Shown here: one piece after another, positions 1 through 59,621 of the stretch
How positions within the stretch are numbered: the stretch's first letter is position 1
Layout of the letters: every line of letters begins with the position of its first letter
Source: Hippasteria phrygiana
Lineage: Eukaryota; Echinodermata; Asteroidea; Valvatida; Goniasteridae
Assembly: GCA_037893225.1 (NCBI GenBank)
Contig: JAZGUH010000123.1
Span: forward strand, 558,001 to 622,000
Length of the DNA stretch: 64,000 nt
Direction: 5' to 3'
Translations under genes and position numbers: made by a program
The notes under the pieces: generated by a model
Database searches by the model: none
Told to the model about the DNA's origin: nothing
The model's input: only the letters and a program-made list of their open reading frames with translations

Positions 1-366
1 TATTTACTTGTGTGACTAATTTTCCCCAGTACACGTAGTTTTTCACCTTGGGTTATAAACTTATTTGTTTGTGTTCACTTTCAAGTTGGTCTGACCTAGA
101 TTTTACTTTCTTTGATGCTCCTTGATTTTGTTTTGTGTATTCATGTATGTTTCATGATGTCAATCAGTGTTTAAATTTTTTAATTCACTTTTAGTTAACA
201 TCACGTATGTGGAAATTCATACATATATATGCACATGCACATACATGTAACATGATGTACACGTCAAGTATATTTCAGATATTGACTTAAGACATTTTTA
301 AATTCAAAGATTCTGTAATGTGCAGTGTACAAATACTTGTAGACTTTGGTGATCTTGTTCTTTTAT

Positions 367-650
367 TTAACCCCTTGAGTACGGTATTTTACGGGAGACG
401 TCGGGGTGCCGCAGCGGCTCTAGCAGCCAAGCGAACTGTTACAATGTGTTTGTGCAGTCAAGCGTAACATATACACAATAATCCAATAATGGATTAAAAC
501 TGCACAAACAGCGGCCAATGGCATCATCCGGCCTGGTGGCACTGTTTAATCCAACAATGGATTGAAACTCCCCAAACAGCGGCCAATTGCGTCATCCGGC
601 CTGGTGGCACTGCTTTTTTTGCGCCAAATTCCGTCATCCGTACGCAAATC
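367..650 (+). mobile_element. TTAA-type MITE, CCCTTTGCGTACGG family, with internal duplication
   Basis: Starts TTAACCCCTTGAGTACGG; the right end (CATCCGTACGCAAATC) is degraded. A segment of about 65 bp (AATCCAATAATGGATT... GCCTGGTGGCACTG) occurs twice. Related copies are at 25553, 36514 and 37313. TTAA with CCCTTT ends suggests mobilisation by a piggyBac-type transposase. Confidence 0.75.
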
Positions 651-1646
651 TTTGCAAACTTGTCAGCCTGTGAATGAAAAAAAAAACATTGAGCAGGGTC
701 AGCAAACTGATTGGTCAGGACTTTTTTATTTAAATTTGCTTTCTGTAATACATTGTAATTCCATATGGTCTTCTAAAGTTATAGGAAGCTATGTGTATAT
801 ATTCCAAAGAAAGTTAGTTATGAAAATGCAGAGATATGTGTACTTTACAGCTTTGACACTGACAGGTGGTTTCCTGTTTAGAGGGGGACAGGTCAAGATA
901 ACAAGGACTTGTTGCTATAAACTTTAAGGCAGATTGCACTTGTGGAACATATACAAAAATTACTCATATACATACATGTACAATGTATAGATTTTGTTGG
1001 CTGTACTGAGCCCTGCCAGATACCTACATGTAGTCCGGGGTCTGATAATACAGGTACATTGTATCTGGGAGTTAAGTACTTTCCGTGATTACGCTGACCT
1101 TTAGTTCATTCCACTTGAAATTACACTGAGGGAAGGAGCCTAAAGGGCCACAGGAAAGCACTAAAAACTGCTGTACTCTCTAAGTGATTTTTCATTTTTG
1201 ACTGATTTCAAACAAAAGATGATCTACTCTTATTCACATTTGTACCTGTAGTTTTTAGTCACTTTTCACGCGTTAACCAGATGTCAAATATTTTGAACAG
1301 AGAATCAGATCTCCGGAAATTGTCGAGATTACAAGGTCTTTGTTTCACCATGGTATCAAGTACATGCATATAGGCAATATTTTCTGGAGACTCCCAAACT
1401 TTCTTTGTGTCTTTTGTTATAAATACTTTTCTGTGGAAATTGTTTGCAACCAGTGTTATTTTTGGTGAGTTTTGGTGAAAAAGATACGTAAAGCACAATA
1501 AATACGACACAGATGTTATACTTGAATTCACTTAATGTATGTGCTTGAAAAAAAATCCAAACATTGAAAATAAAATTTGCAAAAGAAAATGAAATGTCAA
1601 AACTTTCCTGAGGATACTGTTGATGACAGAGATCTGTTGACAGGGT

Positions 1647-1794
1647 TTAACCTCCTATACTTATAACTATCACAGCCTATCAAAAACTCTAAACACCAAC
1701 TCTGACAGTTTGTGTGTGTTTCAATCTGTCATTTGATAGGTTTTGATCTGTACAACAACTGGGTCGATTTTGGCTAGGTGCACAGGAGGGTTAA
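1647..1794. mobile_element. Short TTAA-type MITE (CCTCCTATAC ends)
   Basis: TTAACCTCCTATAC at the left and ACAGGAGGGTTAA at the right. A second copy, about 90 percent identical by eye, is at 38246-38396. Non-coding. Confidence 0.75.
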
Positions 1795-2744
1795 TTTGTA
1801 AGTTTCCTAGCTGGGTAGACCTCCACTTGTTTGACATGACATTGTATTTGTATAAATCAAAGATTTGTGTGTGTTTGTATTTTTCTGAATCTGTGTTCTG
1901 TACATACATGTATTTCAATGTTAGTATTTTGATTCAAAGTATCAGGAAGAATGTACATATCAGGAAGAATGTACTACATGTACCTTGATGCCATACTCTA
2001 GTCTACACTGCATGTAAATACCCACATTCATGAAAATGTACGTGTGCTTAGTATGCACACACCAGTTGATTTCAGTCCATGGGGCGGGCATCTGATAATT
2101 TGTCATCTCAGTGTATACCAGAAATTGATCATGTATTATGTCTGGATGCACCCAGTGGTGTAATTTCTGCGGAAGCAGAAAAACCATCTGGTGTCGTGAC
2201 AGGAAGGAACCTGGTTCTTGAGACAGATGGAAAGATATTCTGGGACGTGTACCGGTACGTACATTCACATACATTAGGAAGGAACACAGCAATTGATAAT
2301 GATTTCAAAGATTGCATTGCCAGAACTGATGGGCAGACGAGAGGTCTGGAATTAATAGGATTAGGATTTCCCAGTTACTTAGGATTGTTTTATTTTAATT
2401 TTATTTTGTTGTTTTTTTGTATGGGGGGGATGCTAAGTGGCTTAATGGCTCCTGTACATCTTGTGATTTGGTAGTCTGATTTTTTGATGGCAATATTTAC
2501 GTACATGTAGTTCTGAAATACCACACATTGGGGAGTAATTCCTTCCCAGATTTAAATTGCACTTGACTATTAATTTTTTTTTATCATCGGGGGATGTCCC
2601 CATTTAAACTGACCAAATGACAAAATATAATGGTACATGTACATGTACATCAACTCGCCTGGTGCACATTGCACATTTACTTGTCATTTGGCTTTTCTGA
2701 CACTCAATCGAAAAAAGGCCTTGTTTTTGTTCTGATTTTTTTTC

Positions 2745-3560
2745 TTCCTTCTTCTTCTTCTTCTTTTAGTTCTGACCAAAATCCCATAGACTTCGTACAC
2801 GAATTTTGTCGGCGGCACTTTAGGTCTTAGAAAACCTCAGATCTTAACCAAACTTACCTCAAACATAGACCCTAAGCTGAAATTGTATGTCGAAGAGTGA
2901 CGTCATGATGACATCATCACGTGTCATGTGACGTCATCTTAAAGGTGCATTTTTCAAGAGCCCATATCTAGAGAACTGTAGGTCCGATTGCATTCAAACC
3001 TGCTGTGGTGGTAGACAAGTACGTGTTATAGATGAAAATTGAGGTGACGTCATGATGACGTCATACGATTTTATAGTCATTTTAAAGTTTTTGAACCTTA
3101 AAGTTCCTTAAAGCCATATCTCATCAACAGAACAGAAGGAAAGAAGTTATGATGGCGTCACGCTTAAAGGTAAAGTTTGGAGTAGCAAATTCATCAGGTT
3201 TACCCAAATATGACACAGCCCAAGACCAGTTGCAAATGTTTGCTTTGACAAGTGCCGTTGCGATGATGTCATCATGGGTCACGTGACGTCATCTTAAAGG
3301 TGCATCCTTTAAGGTCCTATATCTAGAAAACCGTAGGTCCAATTCGGTTCCATCTACATGTAGGTAGACAAGGATGTCTTATGGATGAAAATTGATGTGA
3401 TGTCATGATGACGTCCACGTGCGATTTTATAGCAATTTTTTATTTTTTTAAACCTTTAAGACATATCTCAACAACAAAACATGCTAATATGTAAAAAAAA
3501 ATGCAAAATATGTGTACCATCATAATGACGTCATCAAAGGCATAATTTCTCAAAAGACAT
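2745..3560 (+). repeat. Diverged repeat with six TGACGTCA sites
   Basis: Two to three related sub-blocks contain GACGTCATCTTAAAGGTGCAT, CCCATATCTAGAGAAC and GTAGGTCC. TGACGTCA (CRE/ATF consensus) occurs at 2898, 2929, 3045, 3056, 3284 and 3526. A CTT run lies just before. No long ORF; origin unknown. Confidence 0.65.
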
Positions 3561-4468
3561 GTAAATTGGTAGGTCCAATTGTCATGAAGCTTGGTGGGTA
3601 GGCAGACTTGTCAGAAGCAAGCAAAAATCGCAGTGACATACAAAGGAATCCAGAAAAGCCCTATGTTCTGTTCAGCGAAGAGACAAAGATTCCTAGTTTC
3701 ACTTGGATTTTTATTTTATTTTTTAGACACACATGCATACATCTGCTTGTCCATTGAATAGTTGGCCTAGATTCATCAAATATCTTCCCAAGAATGATTG
3801 CTGATGTTGCATTTGAAATCTTTGGACGGGAAACATTTATCGAAGGGGATCACGGTGATGCAAAGTTGAAATTGGGAGGCTATAAATTGCACCATTTTAC
3901 ATAGGAAGCATTGGTGAAATGATTTACGTGAGCCTTCAACCAAGAACAAAAAGTTGTACTAATATTAGATGACATTCACAAGATTCCAGAAGTGGTGACA
4001 TTTTTATTCTAACGCAACAGGAATGCACCGATGTGCAGATTTATCTCAGTGAAAATTTCTCACTCTTCACTTTACTGAATATCAGAGTAGTAGTGCAATG
4101 CATGCATTATGCATGTATTGATTATTCATTTATTCACAAATGTGGCATCCTCTTACTGTCTTTCAGAGTTCCAAAAGGGATCATCTGACACATTGTACTT
4201 ATCAGCAAAGGGGATTCTATGAAATGTTATTTAGCACCGATGGAAGAGACATGTAGGAAGGCTTTTCTACATGTACTTCTGAGCATGGTGATTGGAATCT
4301 ACATGTCAGTCCCAGTAGTATTCTAGTCAGCTTGTTTCGCTGCCGTTTCCTTAAATCCAATTTACCTGTTGACAGAAAATTTAAATATTTGTGAAAATTT
4401 TGAACTTATTTTCACCTGTATGGGTGTTTTGGAGTAATTGAGGGTAATGCCATTTTGGGGCACAAATC

Positions 4469-4910
4469 GTCACCGTTTTCACGAACTGACACTCATGCGC
4501 ACCTGGGTGTTAGTTCGTGAAACCGCGTATTGAGTAAATTTCGGTTTCACGAACTGACACCCAGGTGTGCGCGCGCACATCGGGCACTGACTCGCTAGAG
4601 AAGAATTTTCGTTTTCATGAACTGACACGCAAGCATGTAGCTTAAATACCATTCCAAGAAAAACGCTTTAAAAGCTTTGACACGAATCTACTCCATCTGT
4701 ATACTTGTGGGGTTACAGAAACATTGAACTGAAAGCCTCTAAACTCGTGAAATTAAGAATGGTTTCAGTTCGTGAAAATGAAAATGTGGTTAGCGCGCGC
4801 TCCCCTACTTGGGTGTCAGTTCGTGAAAATGAAAATTACTCGGTTCTGTAAAATACACGCGCGTGCCGGCACTCACGCGCTAGAGAGTGTCAGTTCGTGG
4901 TGTTGGTGAC
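4469..4910. mobile_element. Foldback-type element with repeated TTTCACGAACTGACAC
   Basis: The block is bounded by GTCACCGTTTTCACGAACTG and its partial mirror CAGTTCGTGGTGTTGGTGAC. Internal copies of the TTCACGAACTGACAC word occur in both orientations, at least seven times, with CpG-rich CGCGCGC segments between. Confidence 0.6.
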
Positions 4911-7900
4911 GAAATAGTTATGAGTTTGTGGTTACGGAAGTATGTTCATATATATGTTCACATATTGCTTAAATTCTAATATAATTGAAGTAAGGTTACT
5001 AAATATGAAAATTGACTTCAGTAAATGTGAAGTCAGTACCATTATACCCAAAATTGTGTCATGATGCCCTCATGATCATTCACTAAAAAAAAATATGGCA
5101 TACATGTACATTGTACATGTACACACATTTTGTCCCTGTTTACAGAGAAAAAAGAAGTGTCTAAATTTCACTTCCCATTACTTGCTGTGTTGTAATTTTA
5201 AGAGCTGAAAAATACAAGGTTTCAAATTTTTTTCTTTTAATCCGACCATCTTCAGTCTAAACACTACTTGTAAGGTCATCTACAATGTACATGTACCTGT
5301 ACTGTAAAATTCTTGTTGATAACATCATCAGTTGTTTTCACTTGGTACTAAAAAGCAAATGAAGTGGAGAATTCCCACAAGTTTGGTTGTGACGACTTTT
5401 CATGATGGTGACAGAACATTTGATAGATTGCAATATTATTTCAATAAATAAGTTTGAAAAGATATTGCTACGGTTGAAGGCAGGGTTGTTTACAAATGTC
5501 GCGTGACGACTATAAACTGCACAAAAAGGCCTGGCGTCTAGCGACCATCAGCGTCGGACGATTTTCATCGTGCGACCGACTATAAACCGGCCTTAAGGCC
5601 AGTTTCCTGAAACAGTGTACATGTACTACATTTATCTTGTGTACAATGCGTATGATTCTGAAGTAATGTACTACCTACATGTATGATACAGTATTCATCT
5701 CTTTATGTACATAGGTTGAACTCAATGCATGTAACGCGCCTATCAATTGATTTTGTCACTTCAGAGGTGGGGTTGCCCGGGTGGGGGTGGGGGGGGGGGG
5801 GAACAATTTATAAGCGTATAAGCTCAATGTAATGTGGGCACATAAACATGATTATATAATTGAAAACAAGATCAGAGATGGAAGCTGATTATTAAACCTA
5901 ACATTGTTTGATTTGCAATCCATTTAAATGATGTCTTAAACCCAAACAGTTCTCAATTCTCAGATGATGATTTTTCACACACCCTAGGGTTTGTACATTG
6001 TATGCAATCTGATGAAAATACACTTAAGAAAATACTCTTAAGAAAATACACTTTAAAAGAAAACAAAACATACTGTACATGTACATGCCTACATGGTGAT
6101 ATTTATGGTGGCTGCATTAAATAGTTTTATTCCACCATGGTTGTGTAGAGTGGGGGGGGGGGGGGGGGGTCCTGTTATCAACTTGGATGAGAAATGTGCA
6201 GTATGATGGTGATGCTGTAACAGAGATTTTAAGACAAACTATGTATTGTAGAAAAGAATATAATAAATGAAAGGGATTTCAGTACTGATTTCATGAACAA
6301 TTGGGTGTGGTTATACTTGACTTTCAATGATGGTCATTTAAATTGACTTATTTAAAACAAATATTTTATGCAAATGTACAATAGTAAAAATAAAATAAAA
6401 AAATCGATTTAAATAAAAAAAGATCTGATTTAAAAAAATAACAAATCATGATTTTTATCAACCCTGGTTGAAGGAAATGCAGTGACCATTAAGGATCTCT
6501 TTTACAGATATAGGCCCTTCACTGTGTGAAAAGAAAATCTTCACTTGTATGTCTCCAAACTGGTTTCAGTTTAGTTGCCACCGTTATGAACCATTCTCCA
6601 GTTACAAAGATGAAGTTCAAATCAAACCAATCCAAGGATGTTGTGAGATAGTGTTCCACACTTGGGTCAGAATTACTTGCCCTGAGAGAGCAATTGAAAG
6701 AGGAATCAATACTCCACAGGGGCTTACAAACTGATCGACTTTCAGTTTCCCCATGCCATGTTGTTTCTGTGTTTACTGAGTTTTGACATTCTGAGCTGAA
6801 ATCAAATAAAACAATGTAAAACATAGATAGTTTAAGTTAAATTTACATAATATGATAGTTATAACAAATGTAGATTGACAAATTAATCCAAGACATTGAT
6901 ATCAATTAATTTTATGTGGTTTTATTTTTCACAAGTTTGTTTTCAACTACATGTACATTGTAAATACGTGTACATGTAGTACAAAATTTGTTTGTAACTG
7001 AAAGCTGCCAAGTTCGTGCTTTTAGGGAGTGTCATCCAGAAAAAAATCAATTCTAAATTAAGAATGGGATGTTCCTAACTCTACAATATTAATGAACTTG
7101 TATACAGTCTTTGCACTATAGGACATAACGAAACAAATAATTTTAGGAAGACCAAAGTGTAGTAAGTGCATTTTAGCTGCGTCGCTCGCATCGCAGACGG
7201 GGCTCTATAAGCACTCAGCATTGTTCTTCTTCTTCTCGTTGTGCCAAATTCGTTTTCGCGACACGGATCAACAGAAGAGGGCGCTACAACATTTACACGG
7301 CTCAACAGATAAGGGAGCTACAACATTTACTATGCTTTATTCATGGGTGGATCACGTTCTCCTGCACTCATTCGTGCTTGTTTTATTAGATTTTTCGTTT
7401 CTTTTGTAAGTTGTGAGCAGGGGGAACCCATTAATCAAAACATTTCAGTCAAAGCATGGAATAATAGCTTTAAGCAGAATGTACATAATATGACAGTTTA
7501 GTGTAAATGCACATTAGTAAAACAAATTAATAATTCAAGACGGTGACGCTAATTAATTCTTTTGTTGAATTTCACACATTCATTTTCATCTAAATGGTAG
7601 TTTTTCTCTCGAAATTCTATTGAGAAATTGTCACTTATCTCTTGATGTCTTACTGCAATATTGAAATAAATGTGTGTAATGAAATGGTATTTGATAGTGG
7701 TGAAAAAAATTAAATTAAGTTCAATTAAATTACAAGAAGTGTGCAGCATACATACCAGAGAATAAATACAGCATGTTTTTGCATGTAAAGATAAATTATT
7801 GGCATTTACATCTATACAAAAAACAAAAAAACAAAACAAAAACTCAGCAGCCTCTACACCTACATGTAATAATTATTTCTGTACTGCAAGAATGTACACA

Positions 7901-8742
7901 TTATAAATGCTGAAAGATGTGCGGGTTGCAGCATGCTTGCAAGGCATTTAGATGATTGATTGATTGTAGCCAAGCAACATTGTGACATTTGTGAGTGGGA
8001 AATTGCAGGCATTTTTCAATGTGGCTCTTGTAAATGTGATGTCCGGGATGTGTGAGTTATTACATGTACATGTACATTTGTACATGTACAGATCTGTACC
8101 AACAACATCATGTATGTCGTTTTAGCTCAGGTGTACAAGTCAGTTTAATAATAGATGTAAATTTTCATACTTAAGAACAGACAAATTCAGAGAATGTTTA
8201 AAGGATGGATGCATTATTATGCTAAATGAAACTTACAAAACATGAAATAATTTGATACTGAGCTCAGTCAAGGTTTAGCATCAACAGTGACATAAAGTCA
8301 AACTGTATGTACATGTACATGTACATGTATGTCTTGTCTGCTCTCTCAGCAACACAGTATTTAACAGTGGGTGTCCAATAGTGCATGGTGTTTTAAAACC
8401 AATAGGTTGGTTTTGACAATGAAGGAAAATTCTTCACATTTTGCCAAGGATGGCATAAATTTTCTTGATCTAGAATAGATTTGTCAAAGGAGATTTTAGG
8501 CTTGATTTTTGACTTGGTGCCAGGTTTTTAGATAGGATTTGGAAACATAATGACCAAACATATGGAGGGTGTGGAAATTGTTCAGGTTTTAACCTTTAAT
8601 ACTTTGGATGTAAATTCAAAACAGGGTGTCCAGAAAGCACTTATCCATGACTAGATCAAGAGAAACGTCCTCAGCCTTGATTACAGAGTAGAACACAGCA
8701 TGGATTATCCACTTGAATGTTTTCTTCTTGTGTGTTTGACAG

Positions 8743-54511
<45,769 letters not shown>

Positions 54512-56044
54512 GAATGACTGCTAGAAGACCCCTTTGCCAACAAACAATAGATGTTTGCACTCGTACTTATCAGTTTTGTGTCTTACAAGTGATTGGAGGA
54601 CACGCTTTTGACAACGGCCGTATGTTAACTGCAGTGGAGCAAGTGGCGTACATTCCGGTGTACCACCGTGTAAATGGATAGATGAAATGATTTATACTAC
54701 CAACTAACAAACTCTCTCTTGTACAGCGTGGTTCTGGAAATTTCTGTTTAACTTGCAGCAAGGATATGGACGAACTTCATGCAACTTTTTGCTTCGACTG
54801 ACGAATGTGCAGTTTATTTTATGTCACTGAGCTGGTTCTGGTGACAGTTGAGTAGGGTTGAACTCAAAGCAAACGTCTCACTTAGGTTAGAATTTTGAAT
54901 CGTTCCAAACAAAAGCAACACAAGTATTTTGTTGTTGATTTCTGAGTCGTGCACAGGGAGATCATGTCTTCTGTTGCAGTGACAGTTGATGAAGGTGTGG
55001 GGGGGGGGGGTTAACTCAAGGCAAATGTCTCAGTATCGCTGTTAAGAATTTTGAATATTTCCATGCAAAATGACTACACAAGTATTGTGTTGATTTCTGA
55101 GTTGTGCAAACCATGATTGTTTCTGCTGAACAAACTCTGCATTTAGCACAGAGATAAGGAGGTGTTACTAACAGTTTGAAGCCACCTTCCTAAAATTTGG
55201 GAAAGAATATACAATTTTTTCAATTTTAGGTGTTGACTTGGTTTTTACAGGGAAAGATAAGTTTTCAAATCTAGTGAACAAACGACTGATTATAGACTAT
55301 GAATACACTCTTGGGGTGTGGTAATGGTAATTAAATGGAACAAAATGCCATTTTTTTCAGGAGGTGAAATAATCTGGATAAATTGACTTATAACAGGGTT
55401 TGTTTTGATGCAGTGAATACTGAGAGTGGATAGGCAATCAAGTAACAGGACAATGCTGCTGGCTTAAAACACAGAAAGCACGCCAGAACTCGCACTTGAA
55501 TGCATGCTGGGGTTTGCATGTCTACTGAAAGTAAGGGGTACTTTAGTTTATTCCACTAAAAAAAGTTGGGAATTCCTGCGTTTGTTCTCCCAAACAAAAG
55601 TGGACGTATAACAAAGGGAACAATATCGTCCGCGATTGAAATCGTGTACAAAACCTATGGGAGTCTTCTGAAAAAGTTAAAGTACAAACAAAAGAAGGAA
55701 CAAAAGGACGTCCGCGTTTGGAGGTCGATACATGTTTACATGCGCACACTTCACTTCCAAGGGCATTAACACAAATACTCAGTGATGCGGAACACATGTT
55801 TTAGGGGGGGGGGGGGTGGGCTGTGTTTTATGTACATAAAATGTCTTCTAAAAGTAATGGGCTTTAGTATATTTCAGCCCCCACCCAAACAGGTATGGAT
55901 GCTGCAGCAGCTGGAACCCCATTCCCACAATACATGTAATACTGAGTGATGTGGGATGGGAACTACTGCAGAGACCGAGGAAAAGAGAAATTTGGTTACA
56001 TTTTGCTGTGGCCTTCCAAAAGGGAGATGTAGCAGAAGGCATTT

Positions 56045-56280
56045 TGCTTTTAACAATGTCCCAAGCCAATATGGCTCATAAGGCCAGCATTTATGCCCGG
56101 TTTCCTTGTCATTTTTTGTTCGACTGAGAATATTCTATTCCCTGAGACATCGTAGATCACTCCCAGTGCTCACTGGTACCCATTTCTACTCCTGGGTGGA
56201 GAGAAGCGACTATAATAAAGTGTCATGCTCAAATACACAATTGCCATGACCGGCCAAGGCTGGAACCCTTTGTAATTGAC
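56045..56280 (-). repeat. Interspersed SINE-like element, copy 2
   Basis: The same blocks as 18970-19230 in the same orientation, diverged about 20 percent by eye. It lies downstream of the FCHSD2 stop codon. Confidence 0.6.
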
Positions 56281-56774
56281 CTATCATCGTTTACGAGATA
56301 ACCACGCCCCTTTTAGACAGCCCTATGGGAATTTTGTGTGGTAATTTTTGTTTGTCTCCGATTTTGCACGTTCCACGTGGTATTATAATTGATGTGATCG
56401 GACAATAATTCACAAGCTGCGTTGACGTGATACGACCGCGATAGGTCAATAACTCGGCCACCATATTAAACTTGGGTACTAGTGCACTAGATTACTTGGC
56501 CACAACACTCCATGTGACAATGAGCCAGTATTTTTAATTGGATTCCTTGCAGGTGAAAACATTTTGGATGTTTTTTTTTTCATCCTTGCAGTTTATGACC
56601 AGTGCCATTTCTATAAAATGTTTACACACCTGAGCAAGTCCGTAGATTTATTGACCCCTTCTGGGCAGGTGTTTATGTCCGCCATTGGACTTGGTACAGG
56701 ATACATATTTCAGCCATATTGTGGCTATTACAAAGGACAGAGCTGCTTTAACAGTTAGGTGAGATTTTTGCTCT

Positions 56775-56905
56775 TTCAGATGTGCCGTTAAGCACTGTAT
56801 GCTGTGTTTTCTGAGGGCCTGGGGGGAAAAAAAATCACAGGCTTACTTGGGCGGGACTCAAACCCATATCCAAACGTCCACTTGACCACCAAACTTGCTG
56901 GGGTT
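56775..56905 (-). repeat. tRNA-derived SINE head, copy 2
   Basis: TAAGCACTGTATGCTG and GCTTACTTGGGCGGGACTCA match 38805-38965; the A-box half is degraded. Confidence 0.55.
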
Positions 56906-59361
56906 GGTTGATTCAAATACATGAGTAATACAGTTTCAGTATTTGTAGGAGTATTTTTGTGAAATCAAATCGGCTATGACATTTGTTTTTCATTTTGGAA
57001 TCATGTTCAAAAGAATTATTCAGCAAATACCAGGTGATATTATTGAATTTTTAAAGTCTATTTTTCAATACGAGACAGAAAGAAAGAAAGATAGCCGGTA
57101 AGTTTTGGGAAAACAATTAAGTCCTTTGCGTTGTAACCCTGCGAGCTGCGTGAGCACAAAAATCACGCGCTTCTTCCATGGGGTGATTTTGGAAGGCACC
57201 TTTGTTTACGCGTTAATAACAATGTTTTGTGCACACAATCTTTTCTCTAATGGTCTAAATAGATGAATAGGGGTCCTCTGGACACACACACAAAAGATTT
57301 AATCATTCTGGAAATTTGCATGTTGTTTATCACTAATTTTCCGAAGATTTAATTTTCACGCAAAACAGAACAACACTCTGATTACGTGTGTGTACATGTA
57401 CATGTACATTGTAGTCCACTGTGGCTAGTACATGTTTGATTCCCCCCACCCACACACCCAGTCATGTAAACGGGTGCAATCGTGGACGTTCGGTCAAACG
57501 TGGACCCCTTTGTCTACGCCCGAATTCTTTTGTCCTAGGTCCACGATTGCCGGCATATACAAACTCACACAAAATGGACATGAAACAGTAGTAGACAGCA
57601 TCAGTACAGTAATAGTGGGGACTCTGTTTTGGATCCTCTCACAAGGCCAGCAGTAGTCATAGTACACTGTACATGCACTGTGGCTTGTGGCTAGTACATG
57701 TTTGATTCCCCACCCCCAGAAATTGAACATGAAACAGTTGCAGACAGCGTTAGTACAGTTGTAGACATCTGTGGTTTGTATCCTGTCACTAGGCAAGCAG
57801 TAGGATGATTTATGACACCCTAGAGAGGCTGTCCAGACAGTGGCAAAACACAAAGACCCCTTTTTTTGCACAACTGAATGGGCTTTTGGCTGGGGCCCAG
57901 GTTTCTCATGACTGGAGTGACCCTAAGTGAACTCCTTCTTGAAAAGCGACTATACCACTTCAAAATACAATGTATCATTGAGGATTACAAAAAATATGAA
58001 TGGAATAGACCAACGGCTTCATATGGAAATCTCCACGCGGCAGCTCGCAGGGTTTAACTAAGCTGTCGTATCTTGAGATGTTTATTTTACTTCTCAAAGA
58101 TATTGGACGTTCAAAACCAAGTTTGAATGATTTTGCTATGTTGTGGCTTTCCCTTTTTTTTTCTTTTAATTCCATTGGCTCCTTTCTAAATGATGTACAT
58201 GAAGAAGAAACATTGAGGCCAAAGTATCTTTACTTTCGTGCACAATTCATTGTCAAGATGAGTTTGTACTCGGATAATTTTTTTTTTTTAAATTGAAGAG
58301 ATGATGGACGTTTTTGAAAATTATATGTTCTTATGATGTGGATGCCTTTGGCCAGTCTTTGTTTAGGAAGTGCATATTTTGGCTTCTATGGTTATGGGTG
58401 TCAAGAAAACGAGTATTTGTACCAAATGGAATTCTATATTTATCAACTAAAATTTGCTATTTTTAGTTATTGCAAGTTTTAGTAACATTTGAATAGCGAA
58501 TGATTGGTTCCAATATTTTGCGCCTTGTATCACTCTCTGCATGATAGCATCATTATTACAAAAAGATGGAATTTGCTTTGAGGATGGTTTAAATTTAAAC
58601 AGGATTTTCTTGCAATACATTGCATTCAGAGAAGGGCAGTGTGAACAAGAAATGTAAAATGTTGAAGGGGACAGACAACCAATTCTGCTTTGAAAAGCAT
58701 TTGCCCCCAAAATTGCTTTGGCTGAAAGGATCATTCAAACATAGAGAAATAATAAACAACGCCACCACATGAAAATGCAACGTTTGTCTGAAAATCATTT
58801 CAGGGACGCCAGTTTGGTTCAGAAAAGTCAGACTTTTGAGTGATACCCTTGGTCTGTAGTGCTTTAGTCTTGTACAGGTTGTGCTATGTGTGGATGTCAT
58901 TTTCTCCACTAATATTACACAATAACCCTAACTCCCTAGGGTAGGTGGAAAATCCTATTAAAATTGGAGGATTTGGGACTGTTGGGGTTAAGGTAGAATA
59001 TTTGTACTCAACCCTTGGAAATAGGTCAGGTAAGTAGCCAAAGAGGTGAAATTTGAGAGATTTCAGAGCAATGTGTACCTGTAATGCAGAATCATCAGTG
59101 GACAAGGTTATCTAAATCCAAAATGATATAGGTATTTCAGTATTTTTTCAGTATTTCTTCCGTGACTAAGATGAAAAGTATTGTCTAATTGACTCAACAT
59201 TTCACGTTTTGGATAAAATGGCCTTCAGGATACCGACGGACAAACGGATTTCTTCAAAGAATTACTGCATGCTGTAGAAATGGAAACATTTATTAATATT
59301 ATGTAGCATATTCTGTACATAGACTTTAATTCCCAGAAGAAAACTATCAGGGTGATGACAA

Positions 59362-59621
59362 AATAAACAATTATACATTGTAAATAAAAGACAAATCAAA
59401 GTATATTAATTCATAAATGCCTATAAGTCGACTTTCAAAGCTTGAGGGAGATTTCATAGTGGGGAAGGTTGATCAAACTGATTTTTTAATTGCAGAAAAT
59501 TCTACTTTCCGCTATGAATAAAATCTATTGCTGTCTTTTTGAAATATTTTTTTTTTTCCTGTGCTAATAAAGCTACTTTTGATTTGTATGTATGTTGCTG
59601 CATTAAAACTTTGTGAATAAA
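59362..59621 (+). terminator. Cluster of AATAAA polyadenylation signals, candidate FCHSD2 3' end
   Basis: Five AATAAA hexamers lie on the plus strand at 59362, 59383, 59517, 59566 and 59616 (start positions). If they serve FCHSD2 the 3' UTR is about 5 kb. Nothing between 54512 and here looks coding. This assignment is inference; a nearer site may be used. Confidence 0.35.

Larger units (their letters stand above)
1..8742 (+). other. FCHSD2 intron or upstream sequence
   Basis: No coding exon of FCHSD2 was found here. It holds the repeats listed at 367, 1647, 2745 and 4469, G runs near 5788 and 6152, ACATGT microsatellites, and otherwise A/T-rich DNA. The weak frame at 2079-2474 has no recognisable domain. 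Confidence 0.6.

Noticed and set aside
2079..2474. 131-codon plus-strand ORF as a missing FCHSD2 exon
   Set aside because: No similarity to the F-BAR N-terminus, no fitting splice phases, and a low-complexity end.
6519..6824. 101-codon minus-strand ORF as a gene
   Set aside because: No domain, no neighbouring exons, overlapping ORF on the other strand; probably part of an unclassified repeat.
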